Of a DNA stretch of 64,000 nt, positions 40,301 through 52,403 are shown piece by piece. Positions within the stretch are counted from its first letter, which is position 1, and each line of letters starts with the position of its first letter. Under the pieces are notes generated by a model, which saw only the letters and a program-made list of their open reading frames with translations, was not told the origin of the DNA and ran no database searches. This DNA comes from Rotaria sp. Silwood1. Taxonomy: Eukaryota > Rotifera > Eurotatoria > Philodinida > Philodinidae. The stretch spans positions 1,475,613 to 1,539,612 of the forward strand of contig CAJNOP010000039.1 in assembly GCA_905250075.1 (NCBI GenBank). Reading direction: 5' to 3'. Both the position numbers and the translations under genes were made by a program.

Positions 40301-43300
40301 ACAACGTTTTTGTATGGATATTTTCGCTGAATATATTTACAAAATCACTATCAAAAATTTTCTCTGAATATGTTTAGATACTTTTTTTTTAAATCGATCT
40401 AATTTTCGTTAGTGACGTGACAGAGTATGAATACACAACGAATTTCATAGATACTTTTTAATTAATAGTCAGTTGAAAAAGTCAATCGTGCTAAACAAAC
40501 TTATTTAGAAAAAATAATCTTTCTAAAAACTCGAAGTCAAATGAAAGATCAGCATGTCTTGTTTCACTTGAAATAACCAGTATGAAATTCATACTGATAC
40601 TCAACGGATGAGTTATTGTACTATTCTATCTATGAGATAATAAGAGCAAAAAAAAATAAATAAGATACATCGGTATCGGTTTTATCTCTATCTATTATAA
40701 GTATTCATATAATTAGAACTTACCATCACAAACCCATGTTTCATAAATACAATTTAAATTTCTACAAAGAAAAGTTCCATTATTTGAATTACACCACCAA
40801 TTTGTACAATTTTTTTCATCAATACGATTAACACAAAATGCATTTCCATTACAACGTTCAAACCATGGATAACATCTTGGTTGATCCGATGGTACACGTA
40901 TTGGATCATTACATGCAAATGTTGTTGGACATGATGCTTGTGAACAACCTAATTCATCATCACCACTAATACAATCCCAAATACCTTTTAAATGATATAA
41001 ATAAAATATTTTCAAATATATATGTATTTATTACACTAACCATCACATCGTTGTTTAGGTGAATAACATTTTATTTCATAATGACCACTACAAAGCATTT
41101 GATTATATGAACATATACTTGTTAACCATGTTATATTCAATAAAATATTATTTGATTCATATAGTTGATTAAGAAAAATTGTATTTAAATTTTCTTTTGA
41201 ACGTTTTCGTATAATAATTGTTGCTATATGATATTCATGTGTTTGTATTATTTGTTTTGGTAATGACATATCAGATGAAAGAAGTAATAGATTTTGTTGT
41301 TCACTACCATCATATACTAAAAATTCTAAATCAGAACGTTGATTAAGAAAATTATATTGATTTATAATTAATTTTATTTTATGTTTTTCTTTAGTTATTA
41401 TTATAAAACATAATGATTGACGATTCGAAAGTGTTGAATTATCAAGTAAAATTTCACCATGATCTTGATTATATGATATAAGTGTTTCACATTTTGATGA
41501 ATATAAACATTGAGGATTTTGTTCATATGGAACACAAACACCTTAAATATAAAAATATATGTTTTGTAAAATTGTTGAATTGTGAAAAACTCAAAATAAA
41601 AGACTTCCGACAATGTCGATTTTTTTTGTAGAATGAAGATAAACTTAGTAAAATAGTCATAAGTCAAGGATAAACATCAATTGAGATACATCATTCCATA
41701 TGTTTTCTATTCGTCAATGACTTCTAATTAATTATATTAGTCTTATCTTAATAATAATTTATCATTTATTATGATTATCTTATAGCCTTGATAACAAGAT
41801 GTATGTCTTATAGCAGACTGTTTTGTTATCAATTTTATTCATTAGTTTACGTATTGCATAAATATCTTTTATTCAAATGGGTTATAAAGAGTACACATGC
41901 ATATTTTTTTATCACACATTTTTATTTTTGTATATAAAGCTCGTAAAATGAAAAATATCAATTGAAACTTAAGGATTTACTAACTTTATCAAATACATTA
42001 TTCACTAACATGTATAAAGAAGGGAATAGATTATTCTATGTATTTTCAAAGTAGAAGTGTCTTTAACAGCAGCAGTAGTTCTTTTAAAGGAAGCATTACA
42101 GAACAATAGACTCTGCTGAATACTACAACAGCGGCAGGCGAGGAACATCTCTATTTCGAAGATCATGATGTAAGTGTGGATGAAAATTAGATTGAGAGTT
42201 GTCGCCAAATCAACCATTGAAATATGATTACGAGTCATTTCTAATTTGATTTCAATACGGAAAATCGAAATATTTTGCGGATCACTAAAGGACATTATCC
42301 GTTCTTCTTTTTCTTTTTTAGAAAGGAAGTGATTGTTTCAAAGATCCATCACGCTTATTACCTGACTGACTTTATTAGAGTGATAAATCTTATATACATG
42401 TATAGACCCTGGACAGTTCCATATCAGTTCCGTTTTTGAGAACTGTTCAAACAGTTCTTTGATAGGAACTGATCTGTCCAACCAGTTCTTTTAAAAGAAC
42501 TGATCTGTGCCTACCAGTTCTTTGATAGGAACTGGTCCGCCCAACCAGTTCTTTGATAGGAACTGATCTGTTCAACCAGTTCTTTGAAAGGAACTGATCT
42601 GTCCAACCAGTTCTTTGATAGNNNNNNNNNNAAAGGAACTGATCTGTCCAACCAGTTCTTTGATAGGAACTGATCTGTTCAACCAGTTCTTTGATAGAAA
42701 CTGATCTGTAACTAGGGGTGGGAAGTTACCATTCCCAGACCGTTCCTGGGAACGGTAACGGTAACGAAAAAGTTCCCAGTCACCGGAAACGGTAACGCCC
42801 CGTTCGCAGTTACCCGAGAACGCAGGTAACGGTCATGGAACTACCTAGCATCATCAATCTCATAGCCTTGGTCCTCACGAACAACTATTGGGGGTACCCT
42901 TGTGTCGACAAGCCCACTATTGGAGATACCGTTGGGTCCTTAAATGCTAGTATTAGCAAATACCTTTGGCTCATCAAGTGCTCGTATAGCTGGGTACACT
43001 CAGCCCAACCAGTGCAACTATTACGTGGTACCGTGCGTTCAACCAATGCAAAATTTGCACCAAACCGTTGTGCCGTCAGGATTAATTGCCAGGAAGGGGG
43101 TATCCTTGGCCCAACCACCGCAAAAAGTGGCGCAGTAACGTGGGCACAATCTATGCAAATTTAGCACCGAACTGTCGTGCCACCAGGTTGAATTGCCAGA
43201 AAGGGGGGGGGGGGGTATCCTTGGCCCAACCACCACAAAAAGTGACGCGGTAATGTGGGCCCAACCTATGCAAATTTTGCGCCGAACCTTCATGCCATTA

Positions 43301-45506
43301 GGTTCAATTGCCAGGAAGGAGAGTAGCCTTGGTCCAACCACTACCAGAGTTACGCGGCAGCCTTTGCCCAAACAGTGCAAGTGTCGCGTGGTACCCTTGC
43401 CACAACAATTACTGGTGTTGCCAGTATCCTTGGCCCCTGAAGTCTTACTACTGGGGGGGGGGGGGCACCCTGACGTCCGGAAGTCAAAGTATTGGGAGGT
43501 ACTTTTCGGTCCTCCAGGAGGACCCGAGTATATCCCGTATTGCTAGCACTTGGTGGACCAAGGGTAACCCCGAAACGTAACGGTAACTTCCCACCCCTAG
43601 GTGTGAATGCTGAGAGAAGACTTATACGCACACACACCAACACCCAACCCAACCCACACAAAACCCATCCCAAATCCACACCCAGTTCTCGAAAGAGAAC
43701 TGGTCACTTGGGCCAGTTCTTGAAAAAGAACTGGTCACTTGGGCCAGTTCTTGAAAAAGAACTGGTCACATTACCCAGTTCTTGAAAAAGAACTGGTCAC
43801 TTTACCCAGTTCTTAAAAAAGAACTGGTCACTTTACCCAGTTCTTGAAAAAGAACTGATTACTTTTAGCCAGTTCTTCAAAAAGAACTGGTCACAATAAG
43901 CAGTTCTCGAAAAAGAACTCATCACTTTATCCAGTTCTCGAAAAAGAACTGATCACTTTATCCAGTTCTTGAAAAAGAACTGGTCACAATAAGCAGTTCT
44001 CGAAAAAGAACTGGTCATTTTACCAAGTTCTTCACCAAGAACTGGTCACGGTAGCCAGTTCTTGAAAAAGAACCGGACGCTTAATCCAGTTCTTCGAAAA
44101 AGAACTGGTTGCAATAACCAGTTCTCGAAAAAGAACTGCCGGGGGTGTACAGTTCTTAGAAAAGAACTGCCGGGTGCACACAGTTCTCGTCAAAGAGCTG
44201 GTCACTTGAAACCAGTTCTGGAAAAAGAACTGGTCACTATACCCAGTTCTTCGAAAATATACAGTTCATAGAACTGGGAACTGTCCTAGGTCTATACATG
44301 TATGTGCGAACGTTATTCAAATATTAAGAAACTTTAAAAAAAAAAACCGTACTTTATTAAATACAATAGGCCTGAATGGGTCAAGGCCCTTCTTAGAAAT
44401 TGACCTCGAACTAGACGCATTCAAATCGCATGAAATTTTCAATTGTATATCATAACATTTTTGAAAGATATTCAACAAGTAAAGTTCACCGGGCTATTCA
44501 AAATTATTTGTGGTGTATAATTCGATATTTCTTTGTATTTAACAGAGCATATTGAAATGCACTTCCGCTTCTTTTAAATTGTTACTTTTTATGCAAAGCA
44601 AAAGGATGAGAAGTTCAATGTCTCGAGAAATGATTAGTTTATATCATAATAAAAAAGCTTAATTAAATAAAAGAAAAACGGTCGCATGATTGAATTATCT
44701 TTCCATGTATGTATTTCAATTTCGCTTCTTTTGCCTATGAAAATTGACTTTTTTTTCTTTTTTAAAGAAAGATTTAACTTTTTCCTTGAAGAATTATCTA
44801 TTATATAATATAAATTTTGAAATTTTTATTTTCTTTTTTTTTTATCATTATGATTACCGTTCGGATCGATTTTATTAGTTTCATTTGTCATAGGTAAACA
44901 CCAAATTTCATTAGAACGACATAATAAACTATTTGATGTTTTAATCATTGGACATAATGGACAATCTTCTTCATCACTATAATCATCATCTAAACATTCA
45001 TATAAACAATTACATTTCCATTGTTTTGGTATAATTAAACCACTTTTAATACAATGAAAATAATCATTATTATTATTATTATTATTTATATAAATAAATT
45101 CAAGTAAAAATCTATGAATATTTAAACTATTTGTTTGTAATTTTGATTGAAAATAAATTTCTAATATTGCTGATGATGATGGCATAAAAAATATTCGTTG
45201 ATTAATATTATCAAGTATAATTTGTTTATTATCAGTTTTTAATATTAATTCATTTGACCATAATGTTCGATTAATTTCTAATTTAATTAAACGTAATGAT
45301 ATAATATAATATGATTGATTAAATTGTTTTTCATTATTAATTATCCATGAACATGATATATTTTTTGTTTGTGATTGTCCTAAATAAAAATTTAAATTTT
45401 CTATATGATCATATGTTATATTATTATATATTGTATTCCAACAAGAATTTGTTAATGTAAAACCAAGAAATAATATTATTATAATTCCATTATAATCATA
45501 AGACAT
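37351..45506 (-). CDS. LRP12: LRP12/LRP3-like receptor with CUB and LDL-receptor class A domains
   Basis: Exons 45506-44858, 41541-41041, 40984-40724, 39811-39272, 37835-37351; every junction is phase 1, typical of extracellular modules; 2436 nt, 811 aa. Order: signal peptide, CUB1, LDLa (WKCNCLYECLDDDYSDEEDC), CUB2, then LDLa repeats (DGIWDCISGDDELGC; CDGTNDCGDNSDEINC), a transmembrane helix (AAVIGATICSTLLIIALGC followed by TCKL) and a cytoplasmic tail with a PPSY motif (residues APPSYNQ). The helix plus TCKL and PPSY is the LRP3/10/12 signature of endocytic receptors. Asn runs interrupt CUB1 and the tail, and an Arg/His-rich block lies in exon 4. Exon 5 ends SSDDDKLLMP. Intron 1 (3.3 kb) carries the large nested repeat. 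Acceptor CTTTTAAG is 2 nt before the ATG. Confidence 0.88.
42430..42712. repeat. 31-bp palindromic tandem array, left block
   Basis: About nine units of CCAGTTCTTTGATAGGAACT followed by GATCTGTCCAA or GATCTGTTCAA. Each unit holds AGTTC..GAACT inverted halves. A 10-base N run (42622-42631) interrupts it, so copy number is uncertain. Confidence 0.9.
42622..42631. other. Assembly gap
   Basis: Ten N bases inside the 31-bp array, probably a collapsed or unresolved repeat. Confidence 0.99.
42713..43602. mobile_element. GC-rich nested element with terminal inverted repeats
   Basis: Starts CTAGGGGTGGGAAGTTACC and ends GGTAACTTCCCACCCCTAG, exact 19-bp inverted termini. Just inside lie AACGGTAACG motifs. 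The body contains three imperfect copies of a roughly 110-bp unit (anchored by AATTGCCAG near 43085, 43190 and 43305; each with CCTTGGCCCAACCAC) and two poly-G runs near 43204 and 43452. Much richer in GC than its surroundings. Open frames in it overlap on both strands and look spurious. Confidence 0.75.
43681..44270. repeat. 31-bp palindromic tandem array, right block
   Basis: About nineteen units of CCAGTTCTTGAAAAAGAACT with spacers such as GGTCACTTTAC and GGTCACAATAAG; same period and half-sites as the left block, but a different centre. Units near the end diverge (CAGTTCTCG, CAGTTCTTAG). Confidence 0.9.
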
Positions 45507-46655
45507 ATCTTAAAAGACAAAAAAAAATAAAAAAAAAACTTAAAAGGTTTCAATTATACATGTCAAATAGATCAAGGAAAATATGATTGCCATTTTCAAA
45601 ATCTTTGACATCATCCTCTGTTGAATTATATCGCTACAATCAATTCAAAGAAATGATTTATGAACACATAAGAAGTTTTGTTTTTAATAATATATTAAGT
45701 CATATATTATTAGAATAGAAGAAAATGAAAAAAAGAATGAATTTAGTTTAGAAAACAAAAAAAAAACGAAAGACAAGAATAAATAAGAAGTTTTTATTAG
45801 TCAATCTTTTTTGACGAATACAGATAGGAAAATGTTTTGTTAACTAAATATCTGCTTGATTGAAAATGAGGAATTCAAGTGAATATTAAAAAACAAAAAG
45901 TAAGACATACATGTATTGTTTTTGAAAATAATTTTATGTATGAAAACAAGAAAACTTTTTTTCAATAGAGAAAATTGATACTTATTTATGTGTCATAATT
46001 CGAGAGGAAGTTCAACATATGTTCTTGTTTAATCAATATTCTTCGTTAGATTTTGTAATCTTTCCGAGAAAGTTAATTTTCATATGCATCTCACTGTGAG
46101 AGAATTTGTACTGTGAATCTATAATAAGAAATAAGGAATTTTTTTTCTCTCAGTAGAATAAATAAGGGTTTTTCAATAAACTGTGCAGCGAAATAATGGT
46201 AATAGACAGTTTATTTTTATCGATTAAAGTAGTTTTGAAGAGAGAAAAAAAAAAAATTTTTAAATGTAAATATTGATTTTGAAAGGTGAATGTACATGTT
46301 ATTAAAAAAATAGACTAAAATAAACGTGAAAGTTTTGCATAAGATGTTGGCTTTTTTTTTACTCCTTTAAATAGAATGATTAAATAGTGATCTGACATAG
46401 AATGAATTAAACGAAAGGTTCATGTGAGTTAATGAAATTCGTTCTTTTATTTCAATCTCGAGAGAACAAAGTTTCATGACATGATTCAAGGTAACTTTCA
46501 ATGCATCAATGAAGAAAAAAAAAAAACAACAACAAATGTTGAGTTCTAGTGATGCTGTTTTTTTTTCTTAAAAAGAAGATTTACAAAAATAATTTTATTC
46601 ATGTCAATACTTAAGTATACCGGTTAATTAATAAGAAAATTTATTTTTATTTTAG
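45507..46655. other. Divergent promoter region, LRP12-like / TXNDC15
   Basis: Both genes point away from this 1.1 kb stretch. A possible missing 5' exon of TXNDC15 would lie here. No clear core element; several A/T runs. Confidence 0.5.
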
Positions 46656-47487
46656 ATTTTCATTATAAAAATACAAATAATATCAAGAATGTCATCATCA
46701 ATCTATGAAATATTTCATTATGCTCCTCCTATTGTTAATCAATGTTCATCAATAACATTAAATAATAATACATCTTATTTAAATTCATCTTTTAATTCCT
46801 TACAACAACCATTTATACCGTGTCAATTACATAATATAACAGATAATTATACAAATCATGTGCAAATTGTTGATAGTAATTATTTAATGCGTGCACCAAC
46901 ACATTTTGATTGTTATATATTATTATTTTTTGCTCGTTGGTGTCATTTTTCTGTTCATTTTGCACCATATTTTAATGCATTACCACGTTCATTTCCTGGT
47001 CTAGATTTTGTTGCTTATGATGTATCAAAATCACTTCGGTATAGAAAAATATTTGACATTGAAATATTCTTTAGAATATATATCTATATTTGTTTTTAAA
47101 TTCTTTTAGTTATATGACTTATTTTGGTACTAATGCTGTACCAAGTGTATTTATCTTACGAAAAAATAAATTATTAGCACGATTAAATAGTACAAATGAT
47201 ATACAAATATTAATATCTCTGATTGAATCAACATTACGTAAGAAAATCAAAATTAATATAAAAAAAAAATTTATTTTTAAATTTTTAAATTTATAGATTT
47301 AAATCAAACAAATAATCTAACAATTGAAGATGAAGATCGAATAGGACCTGTAACAACTATATATGAACCATCATTTGATTATGCATTACTTTTTTCATGG
47401 TTATTTGTAGGTTTATTTATTTATTATTATGCTGAAAAATATAATTTATTAACGAGGATTCGTCAAAGATTTTCTCGTGAAAATTAA
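46656..47487 (+). CDS. TXNDC15: TXNDC15-like thioredoxin-domain membrane protein
   Basis: Exons 46656 (or ATG 46689)-47038, 47110-47237, 47297-47487; from the ATG 669 nt, 222 aa. The frame stays open upstream of the ATG to a TTTTAG acceptor at 46655, so a further 5' exon with the expected signal peptide may exist; I could not find it. Matches: LLFFARWCHFSVHFAPYFNALPRSFPGLDF, GTNAVPSVFI (cis-Pro), ARLNST, DRIGPV, then a C-terminal transmembrane helix. The active site reads WCHFS, a single Cys, as in animal TXNDC15 (WCRFS), so no dithiol oxidoreductase activity is expected. In vertebrates the protein is linked to cilia; role here is inference. It is divergent from LRP12 with about 1.1 kb between starts. 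Confidence 0.87.
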
Positions 47488-49006
47488 TTTTATGTTTGTT
47501 TGTGTTGTTGTTGTTTTTTTGCTCTAGTTCGTTGTTAATGGTTTCTTTTGTTTACATTTTGTAGATAAAATATAATTATGATCGACTGAAGAAATAATTT
47601 CGGTTTTATTGAAATTATATGAGTTTAGAAAAAAAAATGGTTTGACATCTATTGTCAAAATGGTATTGATACATTAAAACAAATAATTCTTTTAATCGTT
47701 TGATTGTTTTTTTTTTGTTTTATTATTTATTTAGAATATATCGTCGTAATAACGGGTAGGCTATACAGTTTGTCGGATCGAATATTTTCGAACTCGATTA
47801 AACCGTACTTTGATATTCTAAACGAAATTTTCGAATTGGAATTGAATGCTCGCTGCAAACATATAAGACTCTTGTTTTCCGAATTTTTGTATTTGGTAAC
47901 GAAAGTCCATCGGGTTGATCCTGGATACAGGTCTGAAGTTTTTCTGTTAACTAGCAATAACTACACGAGCTCCAGTTCAATTTAAATTCATTAAAAGTAT
48001 TTATTTAGGTATCAAAAGATAGAGAATATCAAGCTTTATCAAGAAGTTGAAAATATTCTCAATCGCAAATAAACTTTTTCATATTTTCGAGTTAAACTTC
48101 CATTGGAAAGTTCTTATATAGACAAACAAAAAATGTAAAATTTCGTTGTTGTTTTCATCTGTTGTGATATGAAGATATCGTTTAAAACCATCTTGTTGTT
48201 TAATTTTGAGTACTTACAGTTATATCAAAAGTTCTATTTTTTTCAACCATAAGATAACAACTCGAAAATCAAAAATATCTATTGCACTTTTATCTACATG
48301 ATAAAAAATTCTTTGCAAGAATTTTACTTTTTGTTTTCTATGCTAATGTACTGAGAAAAACAATATTTTATCTTCATATCTATAACCACAAATTGAAAAA
48401 ATATCTTTTTTTAAAACTAATATCAGAATATTTACATCTTTCTGATATTTTGTTTTTTTTTCATAAATCAATAGACAATAAGTACGATCGAGACGATTAG
48501 TTCTTCATTTTTCTTTTTCTTTTGACAAAAGATTTTCTACTTAGCTGATTTTCTAACTCGTAAGTAATGTCGATGACAATCATACTGTACTTGTCAGTTT
48601 CTTTCTCTTTCAAACGCGATAATGCACTGGTCGTTGTCATTTTTCTTTTGCATTTATTTTAACGTCATTGGTGATTCTTTTTTTTTCCTGTCTTTTTCCT
48701 GTGCTGTTGTTTATCAGATGGAGGAAACGACATAGAGAGGGCATTTTGTTCTTTTTTTTTTTCTTCAGTCGTCTTTCTTTTTTCTCTCGAAAGATCTAAA
48801 CTCAAAAGAAAATATTTGCGACAAATCATACGCATTGACTCCTAAAGAAAAAGCTATAGAAAAAAAACCTTATTTAATGAGACGAAATAACACATATCAG
48901 GTGTATTATGTGTGTAATAACAGTACTTGTCAAGGCAATCTTCTCATTACAAAACAAAATAAAAAGCGATCTTTATTTATCATTATTTATAGATCATTGA
49001 ACTGCA
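47488..49006. other. Intergenic between TXNDC15 and the desaturase
   Basis: A 280-bp stretch at 47740-47985 is less AT-rich and open on both strands but without recognisable domains. The last 60 bases hold the desaturase 5'UTR with acceptor TTTATAG at 48992. Confidence 0.5.
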
Positions 49007-51354
49007 ATGGGTAAAGGTAGTAAAAACTGGGACCCTCCTGCGATCGTCGATGATCAACAACAAGATTCATCTTTGATAACAACAGCTAATCTCATTTTGA
49101 ATACTAGTGAAAACAGAATAAGACAATTTACATGGGAAGAAATTCGTCGTCATTCAACTAATAAAGATCGATGGCTTGTAATTAATAATCGAGTTTATGA
49201 TGTTACTAAATGGCTGAAACATCCAGGTGGACAAATGGTTCTCAAACATTATGCCGGACAGGATGCTAGTGTAAGAATAAAGAATATAAGAAAACAAAAT
49301 CTATTAAATATTTTTTCTTTTTCTGACTTCTTTCAGGAAGCATTTCATGCTCTTCATCCAGATATATCTCGTGCTGAAAAATATCTCAAAACATTTTATA
49401 TTGGTGATGTAAACAAAGATAGTATTAGTGAAGATCAAGAATTAAAAGATGATTTTGAACGATTAAGACAAAAGGCTATTTCAAAAGTAAACTGATTGAA
49501 TTTTATTTTTTTCTTAAATTTAATGTAATTAATTTTTCCTATTTTGTTTTTTTTTTAAAGAAACTTTTTCAATCAAGTGTTTTATATTTCGTTCTAACAT
49601 GTTTCCATATATTAGCTTGTGAATTTGCTGCTTATTTTGTTTTATTTCGATTTGGAACAAGCTGGTTACCATATTTAATTGCACTTGTTTTATATATTAT
49701 TGCTGAAGTATATTTATTAAATTTTGAATATTTACTTTGTTTTTATATTGTAAACATATTTAATTTTTTTTTAGGCACAATGTGGTTGGGTTCAACATGA
49801 TTTTGGACATTTATCTGTATTTAAAAAAAGTTCATGGAATCACTTATTACATCAATTTTATGTTGGTTTTACTAAAGTTTGTTAAATTTTAGATTATTAA
49901 TAAAATAAAAAACTTTGAAATTCTTTTTCTTTTTTTTTTCGTAGGGAGCAAGTGCTGATTGGTGGAATAATATGCATTTTCAACATCATTCAAAACCAAA
50001 TGTTATCGATAAAGATCCTGATACACGTGTCGAACCAATATTTGTACTTGGTGATAAAATTCCAATAAGAGTAAATGCAAAAAAAAATTTCTTATACAAT
50101 ATTTTTTTCTATGAATTAAATTCATTTGTTTATTTTCATAGGCTGCTCATAGAAATGCTAAATATGGAAAAAATTTACCATACAATCTTCAATATTTATA
50201 TTTCTTTATTGGTAAAGATAAATATATAGTTAAATCGTTTATTTTGTGAAAGACAATCTAAAAATTATGCGTATCCCCCCCACAGACTGTATATCTTGTT
50301 ACACTATATGTATATATTAAATACTTACTTATTGTGTTTCAGGAGGATTAAGTAAAGCGAAGGTGAAAAAAATATGTCTCAAAGTAGATAGAATATAACA
50401 ATATTTCTATGATTAGCAACAGTAATTTTTATTTTGTAAGGGCTGTTTTTTTATATCTTAGCTGCACCACTTTTATTTCCTGTGTATTTTCAATTTATGA
50501 CAATACGACATGCAATTAAACGAAAAAAATGGATGGTAAAAGATGAAAGAAATTCTTTTTTTTTTTTTTTTTATTGATTAATTCACTTTTTGTTATAGGA
50601 TCTTGCATGGTTAACATTGTATTATGTTAAATATTTTTCAATAATGCCATTAAAACTTGGTTTTATTGGTGCATTGAAATTTCATTTTTTGATTCGGTAA
50701 TTTTAAATACTAGAATTTTATATGGTATTTCTTTTTCTTTTTTTGTTTTGTTTAGAGTATTCGAAGGTACTTGGTTCGGTACGTTTAATTTTGTCTTTCT
50801 TTTTTCTTTCGCTTTTTTACGTATTCAATATTTATGTATATTAATGTAGTGGTTGTTACGCAATCAAATCATGTCGTTATGGATGTATCACCTGATGATG
50901 ATAAATTAAGTTGGGTTCGAATGCAATTAAAAGCTACGTGCAATATTGAAAAATCATTTTTTAATGATTGGTTTACTGGTCATTTAAATTTTCAAATTGA
51001 ACATCAGTAAATTTATCTATTATAAAAATTAATATTGTAAAAAAACAACTATATATTACTTGTTTTAGTTTATTTCCTATGATGCCTCGTCATAATCTTT
51101 ATAAAATCCAACCGGATGTGATCGAATTATGTCGGAAATATAATATTCCTTATATTGTTAAACCCATGGGACGAGCATTTATTGATATATTAACGTAAAT
51201 AAAAGAATTTTCTCTATTGAAAATAAATCAAAAAAAAAGAACAATTTGTTTTTTTTTTTGTTATTTTAGTTCATTGGAAAAATCAGGTCGAATGTGGCGT
51301 GAAACTTATGAAGAATTAATGAGTGCGTCTAATGCAATAAAATCAAATACATGA
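49007..51354 (+). CDS. Cytochrome b5-fused front-end fatty acid desaturase (delta-5/6 type)
   Basis: Twelve exons: 49007-49270, 49337-49486, 49561-49707, 49775-49876, 49945-50070, 50142-50211, 50462-50535, 50599-50696, 50756-50778, 50850-51006, 51069-51194, 51270-51354; 1422 nt, 473 aa, phases consistent. Residues 40-110 are cytochrome b5 with heme motif HPGG (72-75). The three histidine boxes are HDFGH (195-199), HFQHH (232-236) and QIEHH (400-404); Gln in place of His in box 3 is the hallmark of front-end desaturases. It should insert a double bond between an existing one and the carboxyl end of PUFAs at the ER. Delta-5 versus delta-6 cannot be read. Exon 9 is only 23 nt. Acceptor TTTATAG precedes the ATG by 14 nt; AATAAA at 51482. 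Confidence 0.96.
50325..50425 (+). repeat. Dispersed repeat, copy C (desaturase intron 6)
   Basis: TTATTGTGTTTCAGGAGGAT, GGTGAAAAAAATATGTCTC, GTAGATAGAATATAACAATA, TGATTAGCAACAG match copies A and B. It accounts for this intron being longer (250 nt) than its neighbours. Confidence 0.55.
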
Positions 51355-51732
51355 ATATAAATTCCTTTTTTTTTTCTCATAAACAAAAATATCATAGTCT
51401 GCTTAAATCAAACCAAATTATGTCTAACTTGTATGTTTTCTTTTTTTGTTGTTTTATCATAGATATATGTTGACAACATGAAATAAAATTTTTCAAAAAT
51501 GTATTTCCATTTTAAAAGATAAATTTTATTTAAAAAAAAAAAAGAGATTCAAATATTTAAAATGAATTCATTCAACATAATATTTCATAATAATTTCTAT
51601 AAAATTCAACATCCATATGTTCATAAAACACGAAAACAATAAAAAAAAAAACGTATGCGTATATAAATAAGTGGACATTAAACACAAAAAAACAAATTCT
51701 CTAATAACAAAAGTTTATTATATTTCATAGTT

Positions 51733-52403
51733 TTAATTTTGATCTTGAATTATTTGAGCTATTAAATTTCGAGATGAACTATATATACCTTTTACCTAAA
51801 TATATAAGAATTATCAAAAATAGACCAAAAAAAATAAAACAATGTATCATTTGTAATAGGAAAATTTTTCTATTTATAGCATACCTTATTAAATCCTCTT
51901 AACCATTCTTCATGTGCTTTTGAAATTGATTTAGATTTTCCAAATATATAAATATATTTAACTTGTGAAAGATTATGTAAATGTGGAATAAGTGTTGGAG
52001 CTAATATTGTTGAAATAATAATAAGTAATTTTTCTTCTCTTATATAATGATTATTATTATTCATTCGACCAATTTGTTTAATATATCTTTCACATGTATC
52101 AACTCGATCAAATATTCGAACATAATTAATAAGATTTTTTAATTTAATTTCTATATCAATATTTGATGGTCGTTGATGAATATTTGTATCAAGCCAAACA
52201 AGTGATAAATTATCGATATTTGTTGTTGATGTATCTATTAATGTATCACGATGAATAAATGTTGGTAAAGATTTAAGATCTTTTCTTGATATTTTTGTTG
52301 TTATAGATTCATTTAATTCTGATGAAAATGATGGTAATGTTTCATCATGATTTTGTGATGAAATTCCATGTTCAAAATCATATTTACCATTCTTCAATCC
52401 CAT
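51733..52403 (-). CDS. Short protein with bdelloid-type receiver-like domain
   Basis: Exons 52403-51885 and 51795-51733; 582 nt, 193 aa, phase-0 intron. The frame extends slightly above the ATG with no Met, so 52403 (MGLKNG) is the likely start. After a polar, Ser-rich leader come SLVWLDTNIH, INYVRIFDRVDTCERYI, LLIIISTILAPTLIPHLHNL, VKYIYIFGKSKS, HEEWLRGFNKVKGI. From memory this alpha/beta pattern heads many bdelloid proteins, usually joined to TPR or ADP-ribosyltransferase domains. Here it stands alone, ending at IIQDQN. Function unknown. It is convergent with the desaturase, 378 nt apart. Confidence 0.62.

Larger units (their letters stand above)
42391..44305. mobile_element. Composite foldback element in LRP12-like intron 1
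   Basis: The outer ends are inverted copies: CATGTATAGACC..GGACAGTTCC at the left (about 42397-42420) and GGAACTGTCC..GGTCTATACATG at the right (about 44277-44300). Inside are two arrays of 31-bp palindromic units. Left array, about 42430-42712: CCAGTTCTTTGATAGGAACT plus an 11-nt spacer. Right array, about 43681-44270: CCAGTTCTTGAAAAAGAACT plus an 11-nt spacer. A GC-rich segment with its own inverted ends sits between them. No transposase is visible. CATG flanks could be target duplication or part of the palindrome. Confidence 0.75.

Noticed and set aside
42835..43785. Several overlapping open frames of 64-117 codons on both strands
   Set aside because: They lie in GC-rich tandem repeats, where stop codons are rare in every frame; the translations are repeats, not domains.
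43681..44270. Regular 31-bp repeats that superficially resemble a CRISPR array
   Set aside because: There are no unique spacers, each unit is itself palindromic, and the locus is an intron of an animal gene.
47704..47985. 93-codon plus frame and 76-codon minus frame
   Set aside because: Open on both strands, no motif, no supported splice sites.
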